Notes: generated by a model from the letters alone, not told the origin. 64,000 bases of DNA from Adiantum capillus-veneris (GCA_014529385.2 CM043953.1:93565342-93629341); one strand, 5' to 3'. Counted from the stretch's first letter, positions 32,867 through 45,721 are shown. Numbers and translations are program-made.

Positions 32867-32907
32867 AGCTATCCACAATTGAAAGTTGCTTTCAATTGTG
32901 GGTAGCT
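32867..32907. repeat. 19-bp-arm hairpin just after the trihelix-like gene
   Basis: AGCTATCCACAATTGAAAG (32867-32885) pairs with 32889-32907 with one mismatch (a possible G-U pair in RNA) and a 3-base loop. It lies 35 bp after the stop codon, so it would be within the 3' untranslated region. Confidence 0.85.
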
Positions 32908-32909
32908 GT

Positions 32910-33459
32910 ATGAATTCTAATTACATTTGGAGAATTTTTAAGTTCGTGTATGAGAAGTTTTTCCTGCATCTGGTTAGTCTGTCATTTTGATGCAAAATGT
33001 GTGCAAAAACGGTCAAGATTGAGGTTGAGCTTGTTATAATTACTCTTGAGGCTCTAGGTCCTTTTTTTTTTTGGGTTTGGCATAGTGGTATACTTTTAGA
33101 AAGGGTTGATTTGAAGATGTGCAAGCGCCGCAATGGTGGCAAGTTAGTTGTTTACATCTTTTTTTTTCAAAAAAGATGCTCATTAGAGCTTGCATTAATC
33201 ACAACATATTACACAGAGCCCTGGCATATCTTTTGCACATTGTTAACCCGAAAAGGAATACATCTTATAATGTGTGCTTGTGAATCTAAAAGTATTGTAT
33301 ATAGGAATGCATACATTTAAATATTACAGGGGAAGCATAAGAGCAATTTACAACAAAGCTCATCTAAACTATCCACATGGCATCCACATGATAGCTTAGC
33401 CTTTTGTTACTCTTTATTTTAAGCCCAGTCCCCGTCCCCACCCCCCGCCCTTCCCCCCC

Positions 33460-33515
<56 letters not shown>

Positions 33516-34260
33516 CTCTCCTGTGTAGTCCATTCCCATGCAAACCTAGTTGCTACTTGTCTTTTTGTACAATATTTTGGTTTTCCGTATATTGTCATTG
33601 TGGGTGGTTTCACTTTCTAGCATGGCTTAACTTGAGCTTAAGCTTCACCTAAACACCTTGAGAAAGGGTAAGCCTATTTAGATGCAATAGAGGGTTCAAC
33701 TTTGCAGCCTAAGGTACAAGGAGTGAATGAATAGAGCCAAAAGCATTGTGGGCTTGTCTGTTTAGGGGTGTTAGTGTTTAAGGTACAATCACTTTAGCAA
33801 GCAATATCTCTTGAGTAAAGCAAGTGTACAACAACACCCTCAAGAAGGTTCGTCTTCTCAAGGATGAGAAACTTCACTTGGTTTGCCGCCTTAACATAGT
33901 GCATAGTATGAGTTGATAAAAAATGTCAAGAAAATAAATCAAGGGTTGAAGTTGTCTTTGCATGGCCATCTCTAAGGATTAATTTGGTAAAATGCGTATA
34001 ATTTTATTAAATTGACTTAATGGTAGACCGATTCTTTTTTTAACAGACTCAAACTTCTTTTAAAAATCCCTCAATAGGTATGCAATGAACCTATCACACT
34101 TCTATATTGCTTACATAAAGACTGACAAAATTTACTACTCACCCAAGATAAGTACTAGTAAATTACAAATTTACGCAAAAAAAAAACTTCTTTTACAAAG
34201 TCAAAAATTTATTTTTAGCATTTTTAACTCAAATGTGACTCTCAGGGTCTTAGACACATC
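32910..34260. other. Spacer with C- and CT-repeats, no gene
   Basis: A C-tract at about 33454-33470 runs into (CT)n up to 33512. The remainder is AT-rich with short frames. Nothing recognised. Confidence 0.5.
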
Positions 34261-34499
34261 CTAGAAAGATGCTCAAGAAGTTTCATGAAGTTTTTATGTC
34301 ATATTCAAAAGTTACGTCATACTTGGTGCACATGTTGAAAAAAGCTCCACCGAGCATGAAAATGTTCAAATTAAAGACACTTGGCTATTATTTTCATTAT
34401 GAATTTTGCTTTTCATGTCAACTTCTTGTTCTTTCCACCTTCTACCTTCAGACACAAATCATTGCTAACCTGGATGTCCCTTCTCAATACCTCTTCATA

Positions 34500-35260
34500 A
34501 TGGTCTTATCACAATTATATTTTATATTGCCATATGAATGCCTTGCACAATGCCACATACCTTCGAAATGCAAGCAATCTATAAAGAATCAATGCCTTTG
34601 CCTTTGCATTGGCAAAAAATAGCTTTTGGGCCCTAGCCATGTTGTAAATTCCATGTATTGAGTGCAATTTAAGAGCTAACATCCTGAGCAAGATGCTCAT
34701 CAAAGACTTTTTGTGCTTTCAAAAGTACGCTACACTTTGCATACATCTCAAACAAAGCATTGTCCAGCGCGAGATTGTGCTTTAATAGCTGTAACTAACA
34801 ACGCCATCATCGCTTTGTTTACTCATTTTGATTTCTTGGATAATGTCACATGGCTTCAAATGTGAGCATAGACGATCACATTTGAAGAGGTTTTGGCAAT
34901 GCTTTTGTCTGAAAATAGCCAGGAGCTTCCTTGCCCAACCCGCCATGTTCATATAGTGCAATAAGTGCAAGCGTAGAGGTGACATCTCAAACAATTAGCT
35001 CAACAAACCCTTGTAATTTAAAATGCATAAATGCTTGGCATACATGTTGATCAAATCAATGCCAATAACAACCTTGTTTTGAAAAAATCTCAAACGTGTA
35101 ATGTCATCATGAATTTGCTTATGTCACATCATCTTGCATAATGCTACATACCTCCAAGATGGCAACACTCAAGGAGAGCACCCCTTACTTTTTTTATGTG
35201 CCCATGTTTAAACAAACAGTTGGCATACACATCGACCAAAGCATTTCCAAGCATGTATTT
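34500..35260 (-). pseudogene. PPR-like (pentatricopeptide repeat) gene relic
   Basis: On the - strand, MLGNALVDVYANCLFKHG near 35255-35200 and NALFEMYAKCSVLLKAQKVF followed by DEHLAQDVSS near 34760-34680 match the plant PPR pattern GNALVDMYAKCG...A..VFD.....DV.SW. The fragment after it reads NTWNLQHG-stop-GPKA, matching the next repeat. Stops and frame changes occur throughout, so it is dead. PPR proteins bind organelle RNA and are especially numerous in seed-free plants. Repeats between the two recognised pieces are too decayed to count. Confidence 0.6.
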
Positions 35261-35284
35261 TTTTTCAACATGTCTATTCCCTTT

Positions 35285-35455
35285 CTAGTAGGGCGGTAGA
35301 GGGTTGGACCCCTACCTTAGGAGTTCTTAGCATACATGAAGTGTCTCCAGTCATACATGAGATGGATGTATCTTCCTCGACCTGATTGGCCATTTATGTG
35401 CCGTTTCGAGTAGGGTGGTAGAGGATTGGACCCCTACCTTAAGAGTTCTTGGCAC
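35285..35455. repeat. Direct repeat, about 47 bp, 124 bp apart
   Basis: GTAGGGTGGTAGAGGATTGG-type sequence followed by ACCCCTACCTTAAGAGTTCT occurs at about 35288-35331 and again at about 35411-35455 with few differences. It resembles a tRNA-like internal promoter only loosely. Confidence 0.75.
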
Positions 35456-35910
35456 AAAGACCAAGTGTCAATTTTCATACTATCAATAGATTGAGTATGC
35501 ATATAGTAAAAACTCTAATACTAGTATGAGGCCACACAAAAATAACCCCTCAATTCCACCAGCCATCCTCTTCTATTAGAGTCATCGTGCTAATTCTCAT
35601 TAGGCCGTGCTCAGACCCGGCCCTTGTCCTCACATTACTCCCTCCCCCCCCCCATGGAAAAGCATTTTGTATTCTCGAAAACAAAATTGGGATGTTTCTT
35701 CTTGAGAAGAATAATGTTTTCCCAAGTGGAACCTTGTTTAGGTCTAGCTTTCTAGTTAACCAATGCTTGTAGATGTACATGATGATGAGTATGTAAATCA
35801 TGATAGTCAAGAATGTGCTCACATTTATGTGGTTGGGTGGGAGGTTCAATGAAATCAACCAAAACTGATTGATCAATGACATTGTTGTCCATGTGCAAGC
35901 ATTTACATAA

Positions 35911-36135
35911 TGTTGGAATTGGCGTTGTAGGAAAACACACAGCTTAGAGAAGACGAAGGAAGCTCAAGGCACACAACAAAGAGTGCATTACTTAGTGTGC
36001 AATGGAAAGATAGATAGCCCTAGAGTGATGGGTGTATAGAAAATGGACGGGGGGAAAAACCTCCTGGGAGGGAAAAAATGCCCCGGTGGTCCTAAGTGTG
36101 TTCACACACATCACTACCACGTGTCTATGGTAACA
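35911..36135 (-). repeat. 3' LTR of copia element 1
   Basis: 225 bp, TG...CA. Contains the reverse of the ACACACTAGGACCGCC-type promoter-proximal segment seen in element 2. A purine tract (GGTGGGGGA on the - strand) adjoins it inside. Confidence 0.9.
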
Positions 36136-36193
36136 AATCCCCCACCGGAGTGATGCGGTTAACTAGAGCTGGCACATGGAGTAAAGGAAAGTG

Positions 36194-39100
36194 TCATGCC
36201 CTTAGGACATGATCAGTCCACAAATGGGAGTAAGCCCAAAGCTTTGTGGAAAGCTTTGAACTTCTCATGAGACAATGCCTTTGTAAAAGATCTGCAAGGT
36301 TGTCTTGTGTTGGCACATAAGCCAAGTTGATCTCTCCTGCTGAAAGCCTCTCCCTGACATAGTGGTAATGCACCTCAATGTGCTTTGTGTGAGCATGAAA
36401 AATTGGGTTCCTCGCAACTTCCAATACGCTCTGACTTAGATAATGTTGGTAGTGTCCTATCCAACACCCAAATCATTCATAAGGGGTCTGTGACATACAC
36501 ACTCAACCGTATCTGTGAAGACTGCCTTGTACTCAACCTCACAATTGGAAGTGGCCAGAGTAGTTGCTTCTTGCTCAACCATGATATGCATGAGCTGCCA
36601 AGCATCAAACAAAAACCACTTGTGGACACTCATGTGTCAAAACAACCATCCCAATTTGAGTCCGAAAAAGCATGAAAATCTGACGGCAATGATTCCACGT
36701 TTGGATAAAACAAGCCAAGATGTAAAGTGCCATTCAAGTAGTAAAAAGTCCTCTTGACACCTTGCCAATCCTTAGACACTAGGCTATGCATAAATTTTCT
36801 CACATGTGAGACTGCAAGCTGAATATCCGGCCTCGTGTTGCATACATAAAGGAGGCATCCAACAGCAATTTGATAAACAGTGACATCTGCAGGATCACCA
36901 GCATCATGAAGACTCAATTTCAAACTTGTTTCCATGGGAGTGGCTATAGGTTTGCAATCCTCAAGTCCAAACTTATATAGCAATGTCTCTATGTAACTTT
37001 TTTGACACAAGGCAATACCACCATCACACTGCTTAAACTGTATACCCAAGTAATGATGCACCAAATCTTTCATCTTGAAAGTAGCATTCAAATCAGCCAT
37101 AAATATGTATCTCATTTGGTCCAGTGATCAACAGTCATCCACGTAGAGAACCACAATGAGAAGTACATCACCCTCACGCTTTACATAGAATGTGCTTTCT
37201 GTTGGACTCTTACGAAGCCTTGTTTGAACAAATGAGTGTCAGCCTTCTCATACCCAGCACAAGGAGATTGCTTCAACCCATACAAAGCTTTGTTACATTT
37301 GGACACTTGATCCTCTTGTCCTTTCTTGACAAAACCGCGAGGCTGTGTTATATAAACTTCCTCAAATATGTCACCATTCAAGAAAGCAGTAACAATGTCT
37401 GATTGATGTACATACCAACCAAATGCACATAGAAAACTCACAGTAGTCATACAACAAGTGGGAGAAAAAGTCTCTTCATAATCTATGCCTTTTGGTTGTG
37501 CATAACTCTTTGCAACAAATCAAGATTTATAGCGATCAATCTCACCATCCGGCTTGCGTTTTAACTTGTAAACCCAAGTCGTACCAATGTCCTTTTTGCC
37601 AGGAGGCAAATCACATAAAGTGCGTGTGTCATTTTCTATAAATGCATCATATTCTGATTACATGGCAGCCATCCAATTTTTTGAGTTTTGTGGTTCATCA
37701 AAAGACAGAGGTTCCTCAACATCATGTAAGCTAGACACACCAAATCATAACAATCTGATGCATAAGATGCATGGTGAGAGCCTGAACGAGTGAGACTAGA
37801 CAAAGGTGCATCCAATTTACTGTCACACAATGTATGCACCAGCCACTTTGGCATACCTCTAGTCTACTCATTTTCAGCCCTTTCCTCATCAAGTACATCA
37901 TGTACATCTGCATCAGTAATATGCTGATCTGTAACATTTTTAGAAACCCCCATAGGCTATACATTTGCCTCATTGGAATTCACATTTGAACTTCCACCAC
38001 TGAAAAGAAGCAACAAAAGTGTCATAAATGTCCTTGAGTTTACATTACTGTCTCTAGTACATGACAGCAAGGGCTAAATAGAATCTTCCACAAACACAAC
38101 ATCCCATGAAACTAGAATACGCTTTTTGTTGTGGATGATACAACTTGTAACCTTTGCTTTCAGGACTATAACCAACAAAAATACATTTGATAGCCTTATC
38201 ATCCAATTTTTTGTGTTATGTTTGTGGCATCAAAGCATATGCCACACAACCAAAAACACGCATGCGCTCAATAGAAGGCTTTCTATCATGCCATGATTCA
38301 TATGGAGTCATAGACTGCAAAGCTTTTGTAGGACACCTATTAAGTACATAAGTGGCACACATGATGATCTTAAGCCAAAACAAATGCAGCAAAGCTTGAA
38401 TTTGACCATACATCATGCGATTTTTTTAAGTGACATGTTTTTCCTTTCAGTAACACCATTTTGTTGAGGCGTATAAGCCATTGTACATTGGTGTTTTATC
38501 CCATGACTAGCCAAAAATGCATTAAATTCATGAGACATATATTCCCCTCCTCGATCGGAATGGAGGGTGTCCATAGTACATTTTGAGACATTTTCATCCA
38601 TAGCCAAAAATTGTTTGAAGGACATAAATACTTCAGAATTTGCTTTAAGTGGATATACCCATGCATACCTGGAGTAATCATCAATAAAATTCAAAAGTAA
38701 AGGTAATTGCCTAAGGAAGGAGTTTGCATGGGTCCACAAACATCACTATGTACAAGCTTCAATCTGCATGTGACCCTAACTTAACCATCCTTTGGAAACT
38801 TAGAACGCTGCATCTTACCCAAAATACATCCTTCACAGACATGTTTGACAGGTGCTTCAAGAGGCAGCAAAGAAGCAACCATATACAATTTCTACAACGA
38901 AGCAAACTTGCAAAATTCAGATGACCAAAACGTGCATGCCAAAGTTTTGCATATGAAATAGCCTTTGAATCCACAACTGCATTTGAAAAATTATGCCCAC
39001 ACGTATCATACAAAGTGATCTTTAACAGCCCACGACATAAAATGCCAGATGCAACAATTTCATCACCAAAATTGAGATCATGTACTATACATCTGTCATC

Positions 39101-40463
39101 CACAAATTTGACTACAAGACCAAGTCTAGCAAGTGCAGATACAGACAAAAGATTCTTCTTGATCCCAGGTACATAAAGTGCATCAATAAGTGTGAAAGAA
39201 CAGCCATTTGTAGCAGTAAGCACAATCTTTCCAAGTCCATGAACCGGATATGAGGCATTGTTGACACAAGTAACTAAATTCCCATGAGGGACAAACTCAA
39301 GAGAGGTGAACAAATCACAATGTGAGGTAATGTGCTTGTAGAACCACTGTCAAAAATACCACACATGTGAATCTGCAGCAGCTAACATGCATGCATCATG
39401 GGAATCGGGGTTATAAGTGCACTCTACACTAAAAGCCCATTCTGCATCAACATCAGCATCACAATCTCCTTTCACAGAAGACTCAACAATAGTGCATTTG
39501 TAGCGGAACCAACATTAGTAGTGGAACTAGCCTCTTTGGCCTTCAACTTAGGACATTGCTTAATCAAGTGATCATTAGATTTACAATAATGGAAACGTAT
39601 CTTCTTTTTGCCCTTATCACCAAAATTTTTAGATGGATTGCTACCAGCAGAATCATTAGGAACATCACTTGCAGAAGAATCATGAGAAGTGGCTACATTA
39701 CTGTTACCACCTTTTCTTTGAGTAGCAATAAAGGCATGTTCAACTGCACACTGTCTAGTTCCTTTTTTTTTGGAAAGGAACTCTTGCAATAGCAATGTGC
39801 ATAATGCATCAAACTTGACAACTTCAGGATTTCCTTGGGTCATCAGTCTCCAAGTACTAGCAAAAGTCACGTAAGAATCTGGCAAGGCATCAAGAACAGT
39901 CGGCACAAGGGAATTGTCTGAAATGACTTCACTTACAGAAATAAGCTGCGCATTGATATCCTTGACACCAACAAGGAAAGTTTCCATATCATCTTCATCA
40001 TGCATAATCATTGACTCCATCTCTTTAGCAACAATGCAATTTTTGCCTCATTGCGACTTGCATAAAGACCAGCCAGAATATCCCAAGCCTGTTTTGCAGA
40101 TTTTGTTGAACAAATGTGAGGAGTAATAGTGCGCTTTATAGACAATGCAATGAATGCATGAGCTTGTGCATCTTTTACATCCCAACGAGCTTGTTTTGCC
40201 ATAGGCAAAACAATTCTAGCAGTAGCAATCCTTGCAGCAAGACGTGCAACATCCTCACAATTGTCTACATCCTCAACATCCTCACCATCGTCTACATCCT
40301 CAGAACCAAGACGTACATCAATGCCCTGCACAATATTCCAGATACCCTTTGACACAAGAACACGTTGCATCATGTAAGACCGCATAGGGTGATTTTTCCC
40401 ATCCAATCTGGCCTCAGCAGCAAACATGTTGATATGTGTTGTTGTCATCCACGGTGAATGCAT
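36194..40463 (-). pseudogene. Copia polyprotein of element 1, many frame breaks
   Basis: Fragments in order on the - strand: gag 40463-39472 (MFAAEARLDGKNHPM; KIRFHYCKSNDHLIKQCPK zinc knuckle), protease-adjacent and pre-integrase 39313-38759 (LWHARFGHLNFASLLRCRNC), integrase 38739-38216 (FIDDYSRYAWVYPLKANSEV, HSDRGGEYMSHEF), reverse transcriptase about 37600-36630 (FLNGDIFEEVYITQPRGF, YGLKQSP) and RNase H plus tail to 36194 (HTKHIEVHYHYVRERLSAGE). The YxDD region around 37115-37160 contains breaks. Numerous stops and indels mean no product is possible. It is the same family as the better-preserved copy at 50841. Confidence 0.88.
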
Positions 40464-40791
40464 GCACCTAATGTGAAAACCTCTGAAGCGGTGAACAGCA
40501 CGTGCTATATCGCAAAAACCGTAGAATATTGTAAGGGATCAGTTAGGCAAAAAACCGCACTGACAAAAAATTTGCACAAAATGACAGAATAGCCTGCACA
40601 GTACTGCTTGTAGTGGAAACCGAGGTTGAAATGAGCCCGAATCAAAACTCTGAGCATACTAAGCTCTTCGAGCTAGCCCAAAATATTTTTTGACCTGCGA
40701 ACACTCGCCAAAGCTCACAAAAATCGGAAAAAATGAGTAGGCATGTGCTGGCGACTAAGCCCGGGAGGACACATCTTGCTTTGATACTAAT

Positions 40792-41020
40792 TGTTGAATT
40801 TTGGGTTGCAAGAAAACACACACATCTTGGAGAAGACGAAGGAAGCTCAAGGCACAAAAAAGAGAGTGTATTACTTAGTGTGCAATGGAAAGATAGATAG
40901 CCCTAGAGTGATGGGCATATATACAATGCACGGGGGGGAGAACCTCCTAGTGAGGAAAAAAAATGCCTCGGCGGTCCTAAGTGTGTTCACACACATCACT
41001 ACCACATGTATATGGTAACA
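40792..41020 (-). repeat. 5' LTR of copia element 1
   Basis: 229 bp, TGTTGAATT...GGTAACA on the + strand. Clearly the partner of 35911-36135 but diverged. Confidence 0.9.
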
Positions 41021-41025
41021 CATAA

Positions 41026-41615
41026 ACAAACTTCATGAAAAATTGGATGAATATGAGAGTGTGGATGTAAAGAAACTTTACAGGTCATATCTCCAACTCA
41101 TTGAAGTATTTTTAATGGGCCACAATATCTGAGAGATAACTTAGATGCATGATCATTTTTTAGAATTTTTGAATGCTCTAGAACAAGTAAGAATACCACT
41201 TCAACTTTCAAGTGACTTGCCAATGTTTCTTATCAGCATACTTCTTGTATCTGTCATGTTCTTATCAATTAATGACAAATCTTGAGCATATCCATATGAT
41301 CTTGGATAAAGTCCTTGAGTTGGTAAATTGTTTCTGTAGCAAACGTCATCGTAACTAGTAACCTAGGTTGAAACATGTACATAAACATGAAGGTACTAAA
41401 TTGAGTAGTAGTAACATGCTTTACACTCTTAGAATCAACTTTCAAGATAGGGAGATAATCTTTACAATCTGACTCTTTCTGCTAGTGTATGATCGTAGCA
41501 TGGTTAACTTGTCCAGTTTGGCCATCCATCTTTGGATGACCTGCAGTTTTAAGATTGACTTGTGTTTACAAGCGTTGAAATGCAACACTCCAAAAGTGAC
41601 TATTAAACTTGAGAT
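41026..41615. other. Spacer between two retrotransposons, no gene seen
   Basis: AT-rich, short frames only. No motif recognised. Confidence 0.5.
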
Positions 41616-41629
41616 TGTTGAGAGAGATA

Positions 41630-41678
<49 letters not shown>

Positions 41679-42009
41679 ATCTCTTGCAAGCACACGCACA
41701 CACACACACAAAGATGGAGGCAAGAAACCTGTTCTTCTTCTTCTTCACTAAATCATGATAAGCATTCTACATACAAACATAGGGGAAAGTAACAACATAA
41801 AAAGAAACTAATACAATGGTCTAGTGTGAATTGCTAGTGAGTGAGGTGAATGGATAGGTGTCCATCACTCCGGTAGGTATAGAAACTCAATGTAGTACAA
41901 CTATAGTATCACTAGCAAAGATATGCATATCCACCAAGGTGCATCAATGATGATGACTATCTGTGGTAGTCATCCAAGATTCGTACATGTTGAGCTTGAC
42001 GTCTAAACA
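41616..42009 (-). repeat. 3' LTR of copia element 3
   Basis: 394 bp, TGTTGAGAG...GTCTAAACA. It contains (GA)n at about 41633-41674 and a CA tract. Assigned as the 3' LTR because RNase H coding sequence ends just to its right on the - strand. Confidence 0.7.
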
Positions 42010-42039
42010 CTTACCCTCAAGCTCAAAGCCATCTGTCGT

Positions 42040-43330
42040 ATGCCCACTATCACTCAAAATCACCATAGCTTCTCCACTCCAGGGGCCTTCATGAAGATAT
42101 TTGCAACCTACTCATCTGTTTCCACGTACTCAAGATCAATGTTGCTTTCTACGACCCTCTCTCTGATGAAGTGGTAGTGCACCTCAATGTGCTTTGTCTT
42201 GGTATGAACACTGGGTTTTGTGTCAACTGTAAGCTACGGAGGTTGTCACAATAGATGACAATGGGCCTTTATAATTGTACTCCAAATTTCTTAAGTAGAA
42301 ATCCCAACCATGCTACCTCACATACTACCATTACAACACCCCTATACTCTACCTCTGTACTTGAAAGAGCAACTATAGGTTTCTTCTTGTTGCTCCATGT
42401 GATAGCTTCACTTCCAAGTGAAAACATGAATCCGTTGGTAGATGTCACAATCATATGTGCTACCAACCCCATTCGTATCTATGTAACCATAGAGTTGCAA
42501 CTCCACATCATCCCTATAAAAAAAGTTCATAATCCAAAGTAGCACTCACATAGCATAATGTGCACCTCATTGCATCCAAGTGTGGTTTCCTGGGAGACTG
42601 CATAAATTGACTCACCAATGCCAATGTGTAGATCAAGTTGGGACGTGAGATAGTCAAGTAGATCAAGCTACGCACAATCTTCTTGTACATGGTAGCATTC
42701 TCAAGTACTTGACCTACATCATTCCTCAACTTCAAATTATAATATAAGGGCATCACAATTGGCTTACAATAAGCCACACCATACTTTTTCAACATGCTCA
42801 AAGTATATTGTCTTTGTGATAGCCATACACCCTCTTGTGTGTGAACAACTTCAATGCCCAAGAAATATTGCAAGTCTCCCAAGTCCTTCATCTCAAAATC
42901 CTACATAAGTAGATCCTATATGATCTCTAGTTCAACCGCATTATCACCTCCAACAATCAAGTCATCCACATAGATGCGTATGAACACAATTCCTGGCTCA
43001 TTCTTTCACACTCACAATGAAAGGTCTGCATCATACCTCTCAAAGCCCCATAAAATGAGGAATCCCACTATCTTCTCATACCAAGCTCTAGGTGCTTGCT
43101 TCAGCCCATACAATACTCTCTTTAGCCTGCATACAAGATGACATATCCTCATATTTGCATAACCTTATGGTTGCTCCATAAACACAACCTCCTCCAAGTC
43201 TCCATTCAAAAAAATATTCTTTACACCCATTTGTTTGACACCCATTTTAAAGCTGCAACCACTGCAATAAACACATGAAAAATAGCCATCTTGGCTACAG
43301 GGTTGAATGTTTTCCTCATAATAAATCCCA
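42040..43330 (-). pseudogene. Copia element 3 RT C-terminus and RNase H
   Basis: The - strand reads MGVKNIFLNGDLEEVVFMEQ near 43290-43170, MKDLGDLQYFLGIEV (42891), then RSLIYLTISRPNLIYTLALV and finally SEAITWSNKKKPIVALSSTE (RNase H) at about 42420. The fragments are in different phases with stops between them. All match Ty1/copia order. The frame breaks off at YYEEN (about 43325), where the insertion starts. Confidence 0.8.
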
Positions 43331-43334
43331 TTTA

Positions 43335-44875
43335 CTGTGGGAGAATAAATGAGAACAAGGGTTAGAATATAGACATGTGCTTTCAAATTTATCTCAACAC
43401 GGGGCCAATCGTAAAGGGGTCCAAATGAGAGATGGTCTCTATCAAAGAGCAAGGCTAGCTAATGGAGCTTAAAGACCTTAGGGTTAGCTTCAATAAAGAC
43501 CTCCAAACGTTAGTGTTAAAAAGTCCTTTGACCTTAGGTAAGCTAGGGCTGAGCTTGAGGTGGGAACCTGGCCCAAGCTAGAGGTGCTTGTCGCGCTTGC
43601 TGACTAAGGTGCTTGAGGTGCTTGTCGTGCTTGATGACTAAGATGCTTGAGGTGCTTGTCGTGCTTGCCGACTAGGGAGCCTGAGGTGCTTGTAGGAACA
43701 CTACCCAGGCTTGAAGTGATTTTTCATGCTTGCTGACTAAGGTGCTTGGGGGTAAGGTGTCCAAAAATTCAAATCCCATCCCCACAAGAGAGGGGGTGAT
43801 CCCTAAAGCTAGGGGGATGAGGGAGAACACACACACACACCCTCACACAAGGCAAACTTGGTACAAAGAAATCAAAAGGGACACTTGTCAAGCTCCTCCT
43901 CATGTTGTCCTCATGGTGTGCCTAAAGCCTATTGGTTGGCCTCCAAAAGGGTTCCAATGATAAATTAGTTAATTTAATTAATTGTTTTTGCATTTATCAA
44001 GTCCTCTCTCTCAAAGGGGAAAGGAGGACACTTGTCCCAAGACTAGCATGCTTGCTTGATATGCCTCTTTCTTGTGATTGGCTAGGCCTCGAGGGGTCCA
44101 ATGAGCTTCAAGCATGAGCTACAAGGGGGGGTCGACCAAAGCAAGCTACGGGGTTGCTTGAGGGGTCTACTCTCCCACACACACTCACACACACTCTCAT
44201 TGTGTGAAGTGCAAACTTGAATAGCTCCATCTTCCTCTCCAAGCAAGTAGAGAAGTTGAGAGTGTACACCAACACTCTTGGCTATGGAATGCAAATCCAA
44301 CCAAGAGCCATGCTTCAATGCTTAAGCTTGCAATCTTTTCTATCTTCATTACTATGCTATTATGTATGCTAGCAAGAAGAGTGATGATAATTGAGGAACT
44401 AATTCTTTCTCCTATGAAATGTTTCTTCTTCCTCTTTCCTACCCTCATTCCCCGCTAGCTCTCTCCAGCTTCAAAGGTGTTTGAGGCCTTGGGACTGAGG
44501 CTTGGGATAATTAATGCTTTCCACAAAGTTTATGTTTTTCTCGTGATGCATGAAGCTTTTTATCTTCATTGCATCACCTAGGTCACAAGGAACACAAAGA
44601 TTGTATTGTACCAAGTCTCTCTTGATGGGAGAAACTATAATCCAAATGCTTATTGGACGGGGGACTGGCTCCACATAAATCCGATCCTCAACTATTTTCA
44701 TGTTCTCTAAACTCTCTCTCTCTCTTGCAAAAGTATTGTTCATGCCAAGTTAACTAAATGCTATGTTTATGTTGCTACCTTCAATTAAGTTCACCCTCTA
44801 TGCTCACAAAGTAATTCCACAAAAGTGCTTCTTCTAATTTCCGCTACTCTCAAAGTTCATAGGCCATTTCCATTA
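43335..44875. mobile_element. About 1.5-kb insertion splitting the RT of copia element 3
   Basis: RT codons for a VAKGYAQTY segment end at about 44880, and the next expected residues (IYYEEN) resume at about 43325, so this block interrupts one conserved stretch. It begins TGTGGGAG and ends CCATTAGACA, like a solo LTR, but the 5-bp flanks (TTTAC, TAAGT) do not match. It holds a 34-bp minisatellite. No coding frame of note. Confidence 0.5.
43581..43695. repeat. 34-bp minisatellite, three units plus a part
   Basis: Units start GAGGTGCTTGTCG(C/T)GCTTG and end TGACTAAGGTGCTT or a variant, at 43581, 43615 and 43649, with a partial unit from 43683. Confidence 0.88.
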
Positions 44876-45370
44876 GACATAAGTTTGTGCATAACCTTTG
44901 GCCACAAGCCTGGCCTTGTACCTGTTCACACTGCCGTGAGTATTATGCTTTATTTTGTAAACCCACTTACATCCAATTGCCTTCTTTCCTTATGGTAATG
45001 GCACCAATTCCCATGTTCCATTTGCATCAAGGAAAATCATCTCTTCATCCATAGACTGATACCACTTTTCATCTTTAGCAGCATATTCAAAACATTTGGG
45101 TTATATTTCCTCTGTTATTTTTGCAATATATGCACAAAGACAAGCCACATAACTGTCATAAGTCAATATTTGCATTGAATTTATTTCTCTTTCAGACCTG
45201 CATGGTCCATGATCACTTCCCAGTACCTTGTTTCATGCTTGCATCCTTCTTGCATGTGGAGTTTTCACAGAAGGTATGCCAAACTCTTTATCTAAACTCT
45301 ACTCAGAACAGCTACTGTCACCATCGTCATAACTAGCACTCCAATATGGCAGTTTAGGGGTATCATCAAC
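44876..45370 (-). pseudogene. Copia element 3 RT N-terminal fragment
   Basis: The - strand reads [12 protein letters not shown], then [15 protein letters not shown] (about 45000-44885), the conserved copia RT entry. The upstream part, to 45370, contains hinge-region remnants. The fragment is split from the rest of RT by the block on its left. Confidence 0.75.
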
Positions 45371-45374
45371 CTTT

Positions 45375-45450
45375 TGTTGGGGACAAGCTAGGGTGGATGA
45401 TGAAGATTTGTAGCCATAGCTTGAGGGAGATTGTACAGATGCAAATTTTG

Positions 45451-45534
<84 letters not shown>

Positions 45535-45715
45535 GCTTGACACGACAGATAAAAATGCTATGCTATATTAATCAAAAAACCTTTACATATATAGTGCTTG
45601 CTTGCCATTCAAACTTAACCTCAATTAACTAGCTTCTTGCATGCCATAAGGTTTGTTCCCATGGGTTAACACGATTTTATTGGACCGGACTTGGACTTGG
45701 GCTTGAAACCCAACA
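45375..45715 (-). repeat. 3' LTR of the gag-only element
   Basis: 341 bp. Includes a (GA)n tract of about 78 bp (about 45455-45532) and TATATAGTGCTTGCTTGCC. The GA tract makes it longer than its partner. Confidence 0.9.
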
Positions 45716-45721
45716 ACAACG

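Larger units (their letters stand above)
35911..41020 (-). mobile_element. Ty1/copia element 1, full length but decayed, TSD CATAA
   Basis: LTRs at 35911-36135 and 40792-41020 begin TGTTG and end GGTAACA. CATAA is present at 35906-35910 and 41021-41025. The interior reads gag to RNase H from right to left. It belongs to the same family as the element at 50251-55430, sharing LTR and protein sequence, but its LTRs differ from each other at roughly 25-30 sites by eye, so it is older. A degraded primer site (TTGATACTAAT) abuts the right LTR. Confidence 0.93.

Noticed and set aside
35285-35455. tRNA gene or SINE
   Set aside because: The GGTAGAGGATTGG words resemble internal promoter boxes only loosely. 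No cloverleaf could be drawn, so it is recorded as a direct repeat.
39556-39792. Plus-strand open frames across copia element 1, and minus-strand frames across element 2
   Set aside because: They are shadows of the gag-pol coding sequence on the opposite strand.
43335-44875. A confirmed solo LTR
   Set aside because: The ends look like TG...CA, but the 5-bp flanks do not match, so only an insertion of unknown class is reported.
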